Part shown: positions 1-3,180 of the stretch, in pieces
How the letters are laid out: each line of letters opens with the position of its first letter
Numbering within the stretch: the stretch's first letter is position 1
Assembly (NCBI GenBank): GCA_002306005.1
Contig: DBRO01000020.1
Location: 12,506 to 19,060, forward strand
Length of the DNA stretch: 6,555 nucleotides
Origin: Ruminococcus sp. UBA1366
Lineage (GTDB): Bacteria > Bacillota > Clostridia > Oscillospirales > Ruminococcaceae
Direction of reading: 5' to 3'
Position numbers and translations under genes: made by a program
The notes under the pieces: generated by a model
The model's input: only the letters and a program-made list of their open reading frames with translations
Databases searched by the model: none
What the model was told of the DNA's origin: nothing

Positions 1-41
1 TTACCCGTTCCACTCCAATAAATTACTACTGATTTTCCCAT
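1..41 (-). CDS. Flavodoxin, 5' end only (runs off the left edge)
   Basis: The first 13 codons are visible from an ATG at 41-39 and read MGKSVVIYWSGTG. This is the opening beta strand of a short-chain flavodoxin followed by the start of the FMN-phosphate loop, whose usual form is (T/S)-x-T-G-N-T; here it reads W-S-G-T-G and the next residue begins AA, consistent with Asn. Flavodoxins are small cytosolic FMN electron carriers that replace ferredoxin when iron is scarce. An AAAGGA ribosome binding site lies about 10 nt upstream. The gene follows the DUF3793 gene by only 22 nt, so the two should share a transcript. A DUF3793-flavodoxin pair is a familiar part of clostridial ferrous-iron (Feo) gene neighbourhoods, which supports an iron-homeostasis role. 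The rest of the gene is outside the window. Confidence 0.8.
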   Translation of the reverse strand, partial: MGKSVVIYWSGTG

Positions 42-63
42 ACAAACACGATCCTTTCTGAAA

Positions 64-642
64 CTATGCAATCCTTAGCGCTTGATAGATGGTCTGCCCT
101 TGGTGGAGCTTCCCACATAAATAGCGCCGGCATTTTCCGTAATTATCAAAGGTGCGCTGCGCCTTTTTTTCATCGCCGTAAACTTTCCATGCACCGCAAA
201 GCTTATAATCTTTGCCTTTGTGGGTGATAAATCCCTGGACATCCACTGCTGGATATCCCAAAAACAGCCCGATTTCATGCGGAAAATCCGTGCTTTGCCG
301 AATGCGAACTCGCAAACGGGAAAGCATTTTCGCCAGCGTCTGATCGGGATCGTATCCAAAGCTTTGCAGAAGCACGACCGTATGCGGTTCCCGCAAATGC
401 AGGAGCAAGTTTTTGCCGTGGTAAACATACAGCAAGGTTTTTTTCTCGCACGTACACAGCACTTGCATTTTTAAGCCCTTCACGACTGCTTTTTGGTTGA
501 AATTACGAATGCTTTTCGCAATTTCCCGAAACGGGGCAGGGAAGTTGCACAGGCACGCAGGTTTGATTCCCAGCAGGGCCGGCGCACAATGATAGGCGAC
601 TTTTGATTCAAAAATCTTTTCGGTTGTTTCTAAACTCCGCAT
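64..642 (-). CDS. DUF3793 family protein
   Basis: This 192-residue soluble protein matches my knowledge of the DUF3793 family of Clostridia. The N-terminal part has the conserved CAPALLGIKPACL segment (about residues 17-29). The C-terminal part has HEIGLFLGYP, then DVQGFI, CGAWKVYGD and a closing YGKCRRYL-type Cys/Tyr motif. No signal peptide or membrane segment is visible. The function is unknown; family members commonly sit beside flavodoxin and feoA/feoB, so a role in iron or redox physiology is inferred from context only. The frame is open back to 723, but the ATG at 642 is chosen because AGGAGG sits 6 nt upstream (649-654) and the family homology begins there; the longer form would overlap the preceding gene. 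A TTAGC palindrome lies just upstream at 661-676. Confidence 0.88.
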   Translation of the reverse strand: MRSLETTEKIFESKVAYHCAPALLGIKPACLCNFPAPFREIAKSIRNFNQKAVVKGLKMQVLCTCEKKTLLYVYHGKNLLLHLREPHTVVLLQSFGYDPDQTLAKMLSRLRVRIRQSTDFPHEIGLFLGYPAVDVQGFITHKGKDYKLCGAWKVYGDEKKAQRTFDNYGKCRRYLCGKLHQGQTIYQALRIA

Positions 643-648
643 GGAAAT

Positions 649-654
649 CCTCCT
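649..654 (-). promoter_or_regulatory. Ribosome binding site of the DUF3793 gene
   Basis: A perfect AGGAGG lies 6 nt upstream of the ATG at 642. It decides the start over the upstream ATG at 723, which has no comparable site. Confidence 0.85.
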
Positions 655-660
655 CTCTTG

Positions 661-676
661 ATTAGCAACAGCTAAC
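661..676. promoter_or_regulatory. Second TTAGC-N4-GCTAA palindrome (operator-like or RNA hairpin)
   Basis: The plus strand reads ATTAGCAACAGCTAAC, so TTAGC and GCTAA are inverted around a 4-nt centre. This is the same architecture as the palindrome at 890-905 beside the operon promoter. It lies between the DUF2325-like stop and the DUF3793 ribosome binding site. It could be an internal binding site for the same regulator. As RNA it could form a 6-bp stem (one G-U pair) with a tetraloop just before the DUF3793 ribosome binding site. No convincing promoter is seen directly beside it. Confidence 0.5.
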
Positions 677-692
677 TTCCGCTGTAAAAAAA

Positions 693-709
693 TATTGCTA
701 ACTGCAATA
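693..709. repeat. Inverted repeat TATTGC-N5-GCAATA containing another GTTAGCAA
   Basis: Six-base arms TATTGC and GCAATA flank AGTTA on the minus strand and overlap the stop codon of the DUF2325-like gene. The stretch contains GTTAGCAA, the half-site shared with the palindromes at 661-676 and 890-905. It may be a degenerate third copy or chance. Confidence 0.35.
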
Positions 710-883
710 CTGAGACAGCACATTTTTTAATGCGCTGACGCTGGAACTTTGTACTCTTGCAACTTGAAATTCGCCTTTATCCGCACGGGCATTGACAGTT
801 AACGCCATCTTGTGTGACACAGTTTTTGTAAACAGGATAACCAGATCCGGCGTGCCAAGTTTGCTTTCAAAATCGGCAGGCAT
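698..883 (-). CDS. DUF2325-like protein, N-terminally truncated
   Basis: The 61 residues match the C-terminal two thirds of DUF2325 proteins as I know them: GTPDLVILFTKTVSHKM (residues 10-26) followed by ARVQSSSVSALKNVL. Family members are usually about 90-100 residues and begin with a short beta strand of the IVGG type plus a helix. Here that opening section is absent: the only usable start is the ATG at 883, which corresponds to an internal position of the family. Going upstream the frame gives about 12 codons unlike the family and then a stop at 920-922. There is no ribosome binding site before the ATG, and the promoter and operator lie immediately upstream. It is either a decayed remnant or a naturally short form. 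The function is unknown; it heads the operon with DUF3793 and flavodoxin. Confidence 0.65.
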   Translation of the reverse strand: MPADFESKLGTPDLVILFTKTVSHKMALTVNARADKGEFQVARVQSSSVSALKNVLSQYCS

Positions 884-889
884 TTTATG

Positions 890-905
890 GTTAGCATTTG
901 CTAAC
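890..905. promoter_or_regulatory. Palindromic operator at the transcription start of the DUF2325-DUF3793-flavodoxin operon
   Basis: The plus strand reads GTTAGCATTTGCTAAC, with seven-base arms GTTAGCA and TGCTAAC around two central bases. It starts about 9 nt downstream of the -10 hexamer, so a bound protein would overlap the transcription start and block RNA polymerase. The TTAG...CTAA outline resembles operators of DtxR/IdeR/MntR-type metal-dependent repressors, which would fit a flavodoxin operon induced by iron limitation. The regulator's identity is inference; no regulator gene is in the window. Confidence 0.6.
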
Positions 906-913
906 TTAATGCT

Positions 914-942
914 ATCATATCACGAAAAGACTACCTTGTCAA
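914..942 (-). promoter_or_regulatory. Sigma-A promoter for the DUF2325-DUF3793-flavodoxin operon
   Basis: The -35 box TTGACA (942-937, perfect) and the -10 box TATGAT (919-914, 5/6) are separated by exactly 17 nt. The predicted start of transcription is near 907, giving a leader of about 24 nt that contains the palindrome at 890-905. A near-consensus promoter combined with an overlapping operator is typical of a strongly expressed, repressible operon. Confidence 0.85.
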
Positions 943-958
943 TAGGGTTTACAAATAT

Positions 959-1558
959 TTAATAATTTTCTTCCACAAATTTTGTCCAGTTTGCAAGAAC
1001 AACCGCAACAATCTGCGGATCATACATCAATCCCGAATTGGTTGCAATTTCATTTCGGCATTGCTCTTTCGTCAAAGCATTCCGGTAAACACGTTGATTG
1101 AGCATGGCATCAATGGAATCCGCCACGGCGATCATACGGGAGCCAAGCGGGATATCCTCACCGCGAATGCCGGTTGGATAACCCTTGCCGTCAAATCGTT
1201 CATGATGATGTAAAACCATGCTGGCGATTCCTGATAAGCGCGGATTTTGATCCAAAATATCATATCCGATCATACTATGGTCCTTCATCATGGACCATTC
1301 CGAGTCGGTAAGCTTCCCATGTTTAAATAAAACGCTGTCGGGGACACCAATTTTACCGATGTCGTGTACCAAAGCAGCAGTACAAATCATAAACTGCTGG
1401 TTTTCATTCAATTTCATGGCAGTACAAATCAATCCGCATAGCAGGCTGACGCGCTGGGAATGCTTGGCGGTATAGCCGTCTCGCGCTTCTAATGCGCTGA
1501 CAACAGCAGAGGTAATTTCATAGCAGATGGTGCAATCTTTCTTCTGATTTCTGTTCAT
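959..1558 (-). CDS. Stand-alone HD-GYP domain protein (probable cyclic-di-GMP phosphodiesterase)
   Basis: The 199 residues are almost entirely one HD-GYP domain. Visible landmarks are the ARDGYTAKHS segment with H33, the metal-binding H65-D66 pair in VHDIGKIG, H117-H119/E120 followed by the signature FDGKGYP (Y127, P128), and MIAVADSIDAML near residue 145. HD-GYP proteins hydrolyse cyclic-di-GMP, and some act on other cyclic dinucleotides, using a di- or trinuclear metal centre. The canonical residues are present, so activity is plausible. No sensory, receiver or membrane domain is attached, so it would act as a free cytosolic enzyme or with a partner. The ATG at 1558 is the only reasonable start, but its ribosome binding site is poor; the better AGTAGGAG lies 35 nt further up at a nine-codon leader ORF. 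It has its own promoter and no visible terminator before the next promoter. Confidence 0.9.
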   Translation of the reverse strand: MNRNQKKDCTICYEITSAVVSALEARDGYTAKHSQRVSLLCGLICTAMKLNENQQFMICTAALVHDIGKIGVPDSVLFKHGKLTDSEWSMMKDHSMIGYDILDQNPRLSGIASMVLHHHERFDGKGYPTGIRGEDIPLGSRMIAVADSIDAMLNQRVYRNALTKEQCRNEIATNSGLMYDPQIVAVVLANWTKFVEENY

Positions 1559-1622
1559 AGCAATCAGGCGCCCGCAATTTTGGCTGGACGCATCTCCTAC
1601 TGATATTTCCCCTTTATATAAA

Positions 1623-1652
1623 AGTGTAGCACAGTTTCAGCGTTTTTGTCAA
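1623..1652 (-). promoter_or_regulatory. Promoter of the HD-GYP gene
   Basis: TTGACA (1652-1647, perfect -35) and TACACT (1628-1623, a 4/6 -10) are separated by 18 nt. Transcription would begin near 1616, giving an untranslated leader of about 57 nt. No cyclic-di-GMP riboswitch is recognisable in that leader. Confidence 0.7.
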
Positions 1653-1704
1653 TTTTATTCTATCAATTTTGTATGAATTAACAAATATAAAACGATTTCT
1701 AGCG

Positions 1705-1734
1705 AAAAATCAGGATTTCAGCCAAGAATTCTGA
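1705..1734 (-). terminator. Weak candidate terminator after the recombinase gene
   Basis: Directly after the stop codon the minus strand can form TCAGAATT paired with AATCCTGA (one mismatch, 9-nt loop), followed by TTTTT. The stem is short and AT-rich, so termination would be inefficient. No better candidate exists in the 176-nt gap before the HD-GYP gene. Confidence 0.35.
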
Positions 1735-2772
1735 CTATTTTTTTGGCGTTTCAGGTTTTGAATCGGAATTATTTGACATATTTTTAACATGGGAGAGGGG
1801 AGAGGAATCAGCGGCTTTTTTTAGATTTTCATCCGATAGGTGGGTGTAAATTTCCGTTGTTGCAATGCTTTTATGTCCCAGGATTTCCTTCAAAACCAAT
1901 GGATCCACACCACCGTGCTGATACATGAGTGTTGCGGCGGTATGGCGAAGCTTGTGCGTGGTGACTCCCAAATTTCCCAGACCGGCTGCGCTGAGACTAT
2001 TCTCCACAATTTCCTGAACGCGGCGGCGGCTGATGCGTTTGCGGTTACGCGAACAAAACAAGGCTTCCTGCACAGGATTTGTACTTTCTTGTGTAGTGGA
2101 AAGCAATTCGCCACGGACTTTAAGATAGGCGTCAATCGCTTCAATACAGGCATCATTGACGTAAACAATTCGTTCCTTTGAGCCTTTGCCGAACAAACGC
2201 AGCGTGCGGTTTTCGCGGCTGAAATCGCCCAAATTGATACCGACAAGTTCGCTTAGGCGCATGCCGCAATTTAAAAACAATGTAAGAATGCAGTAGTCCC
2301 GCTCGGGATATTTGGAATGGACGTTCCGAAGCAATTCCAGACTTTGCTCCAAACTAAGATGCTTTGGCAGCTTATTTTTCACGCGGGGCAATTCCAAATC
2401 TACAAGAGGGTTCTGTTCAATCAGCTGCGCTTTTTTATGCAGATAATGATAGAACTGTTTGAGCGCAGAGGCTTTTCTGGCACGAGTTGCCGTGGCGTTG
2501 TCGCGGGTATCTTTAAGCCAGCGGAGATACTGGTAGGCATCCAGCAATGTAAACTTCGCAAGATACGATACGGGGACATCGGCAATTTTGATTTCATGAT
2601 AATCCGTATCCGGCGGCACATTGCAGTGCTGGATTTTTAGATACCGCAAAAATGTACGAATGTCAATATAGTAGGCTTCTTCAGTACGATCGGCGCGATC
2701 ACGTACAATTTTTAAATTTAGCAGAAAGCCAGAAAGATAATCCGGACAATCATCCAGATAGGCTTGTTTCAA
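1735..2772 (-). CDS. Tyrosine recombinase (XerC/XerD-like integrase)
   Basis: This is a site-specific DNA recombinase with an N-terminal SAM-like core-binding domain (roughly the first 125 residues, including TEEAYYIDIRTFLRYLK) and a C-terminal catalytic domain. All catalytic positions are present, numbered from the TTG start: R172 in CGMRLSEL, the GKGSKER lysine (K196), H273 and R276 in THKLRHT, H300 in LGHKS and the nucleophile Y309 in TTEIYTH. A hydrophilic Ser/Lys-rich tail of about 36 residues follows the tyrosine. The frame is open to a GTG at 2805, but TTG at 2772 is preferred because AGAGGTGA lies just upstream, the family homology begins MKQAYLDDCPDYL, and the GTG sits inside a perfect hairpin. 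With 345 residues it is slightly longer than XerC/XerD (about 300). No excisionase or att duplication is seen, so a Xer-like housekeeping role and a mobile-element origin both remain open. Confidence 0.88.
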   Translation of the reverse strand: MKQAYLDDCPDYLSGFLLNLKIVRDRADRTEEAYYIDIRTFLRYLKIQHCNVPPDTDYHEIKIADVPVSYLAKFTLLDAYQYLRWLKDTRDNATATRARKASALKQFYHYLHKKAQLIEQNPLVDLELPRVKNKLPKHLSLEQSLELLRNVHSKYPERDYCILTLFLNCGMRLSELVGINLGDFSRENRTLRLFGKGSKERIVYVNDACIEAIDAYLKVRGELLSTTQESTNPVQEALFCSRNRKRISRRRVQEIVENSLSAAGLGNLGVTTHKLRHTAATLMYQHGGVDPLVLKEILGHKSIATTEIYTHLSDENLKKAADSSPLSHVKNMSNNSDSKPETPKK

Positions 2773-2778
2773 AATTCT

Positions 2779-2786
2779 CACCTCTG
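2779..2786 (-). promoter_or_regulatory. Ribosome binding site favouring the TTG start of the recombinase
   Basis: The minus strand reads AGAGGTGA followed by 6 nt (GAATTT-like spacer) and TTG at 2772-2770. The spacing suits TTG. The alternative GTG at 2805 has only hairpin sequence upstream of it. Confidence 0.6.
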
Positions 2787-2797
2787 ATTCTTCCCTA

Positions 2798-2827
2798 AAC
2801 CGCACTAAATTTTTATTTAGTGCGGTT
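2798..2827. repeat. Perfect 13-bp inverted repeat upstream of the recombinase
   Basis: The arms AACCGCACTAAAT (2798-2810) and ATTTAGTGCGGTT (2815-2827) are exact reverse complements around TTTT. Neither strand has a T-run after the stem, so it is not a normal intrinsic terminator. It lies 26 nt upstream of the TTG start of the recombinase, in the divergent gap between that gene and the small peptide gene. Read alternatively as 11-bp arms with an 8-bp centre, or 12-bp arms with a 6-bp centre, it has the size of a tyrosine recombinase core site. An operator or an mRNA hairpin are the other possibilities. Confidence 0.75.
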
Positions 2828-2898
2828 GTGTATCAATTTAATTTGTGTTGTTTCCTTTTCTATCGGATTCTTTCCTTTTTACAAACCAGAACTTACAT

Positions 2899-2927
2899 TT
2901 GCATTTCCTGCGAAGGTATGCTATAAT
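2899..2927 (+). promoter_or_regulatory. Strong extended -10 promoter of the micropeptide gene
   Basis: TTGCAT (2899-2904, 4/6 to -35) and a perfect TATAAT (2922-2927) are separated by 17 nt, and a TG at 2919-2920 gives the extended -10 form TGnTATAAT. Transcription would start near 2934, about 57 nt before the ATG at 2991. Confidence 0.85.
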
Positions 2928-2934
2928 AATGACA

Positions 2935-2952
2935 GTGAGAAACAAATCTCAC
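2935..2952 (+). repeat. 5'-terminal hairpin of the micropeptide transcript
   Basis: GTGAGA and TCTCAC form a 6-bp stem with the loop AACAAA. It would sit at the extreme 5' end of the predicted RNA, a position where hairpins commonly protect transcripts from degradation. The remaining leader up to the ribosome binding site is A-rich and probably unstructured. Confidence 0.5.
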
Positions 2953-2990
2953 ATTAAAAGTAAAACAAAAGATTTTAAGGAGGCACGAAT

Positions 2991-3078
2991 TATGTGTAAT
3001 CTGAATTTTGGTTCCTGCGAGGAACTGATGGCAAAACTGCTGGAGATGCTTTGCGGTTCCAGCACTTGCGGCGAATAA
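2991..3078 (+). CDS. 28-residue four-cysteine peptide, function unknown
   Basis: I do not recognise this peptide. It begins MCNLNFGSC, continues as an amphipathic helix-like stretch EELMAKLLEML (residues 10-20) and ends CGSSTCGE, with cysteines at positions 2, 9, 21 and 26. The evidence for a real gene is the signals around it: a perfect AAGGAGG 8 nt before the ATG, an extended -10 promoter, and a strong terminator at 3147-3180, with nothing else encoded between them. It has no signal peptide or membrane segment. Four cysteines in 28 residues suggest metal binding or disulphides. The charged helical front with a Cys/Ser/Thr-rich tail also loosely recalls RiPP precursors, but no modification enzyme is nearby. 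The frame is open upstream to an ATG at 2845, but that lies before the promoter and is rejected. The ATG is at 2992-2994 by strict base count, with a possible one-base uncertainty in my start coordinate. Confidence 0.7.
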
Positions 3079-3100
3079 GAAAACCGCATCCAGAAATCTA

Positions 3101-3117
3101 CTTGTCGGATCGACAAG
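3101..3117 (+). repeat. Perfect hairpin in the 3' untranslated region of the micropeptide transcript
   Basis: CTTGTCG (3101-3107) and CGACAAG (3111-3117) form a 7-bp stem with the 3-nt loop GAT. No T-run follows, so it is not a terminator; it is an extra structured element between the stop codon and the terminator. Confidence 0.6.
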
Positions 3118-3146
3118 CCTTTCATCGATCAAATAAATTCCTACAT

Positions 3147-3180
3147 AGGCGGTTCTTTGCAGAGAACCGCCTTTCTTTTT
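3147..3180 (+). terminator. Strong intrinsic terminator of the micropeptide unit
   Basis: AGGCGGTTCT (3147-3156) pairs perfectly with AGAACCGCCT (3163-3172) around a 6-nt loop and is followed by TTCTTTTT. The T-run overlaps the mutS2 stop codon on the other strand. On the minus strand the stem is not followed by a T-run, so for mutS2 it is at best a poor terminator or a 3'-end stabilising hairpin. Confidence 0.92.

Noticed and set aside
64..723. Longer 219-residue form of the DUF3793 protein starting at 723
   Set aside because: It would overlap the DUF2325-like gene, has no ribosome binding site, and its first 27 residues are unlike the family. The ATG at 642 has a perfect AGGAGG.
1559..1616. 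Cyclic-di-GMP riboswitch in the HD-GYP leader
   Set aside because: The leader is only about 57 nt and shows none of the conserved GEMM-type core sequences.
1840..2181. 113-codon plus-strand frame opposite the recombinase
   Set aside because: Shadow of a well-supported gene; no promoter, ribosome binding site or recognisable family.
2798..2827. Chromosomal dif site
   Set aside because: The arms do not resemble the Firmicutes dif consensus, and the symmetry is more perfect than the usual dif arms.
2845..3078. A 77-residue version of the plus-strand micropeptide
   Set aside because: Its start lies upstream of the extended -10 promoter and lacks a ribosome binding site; the extension would be mostly promoter and leader sequence.
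2798..3172. Shared AACCGC/GCGGTT words in the recombinase palindrome, the micropeptide 3' region and the terminator
   Set aside because: Only 6-7 bases are shared and the contexts differ; this is easily chance.
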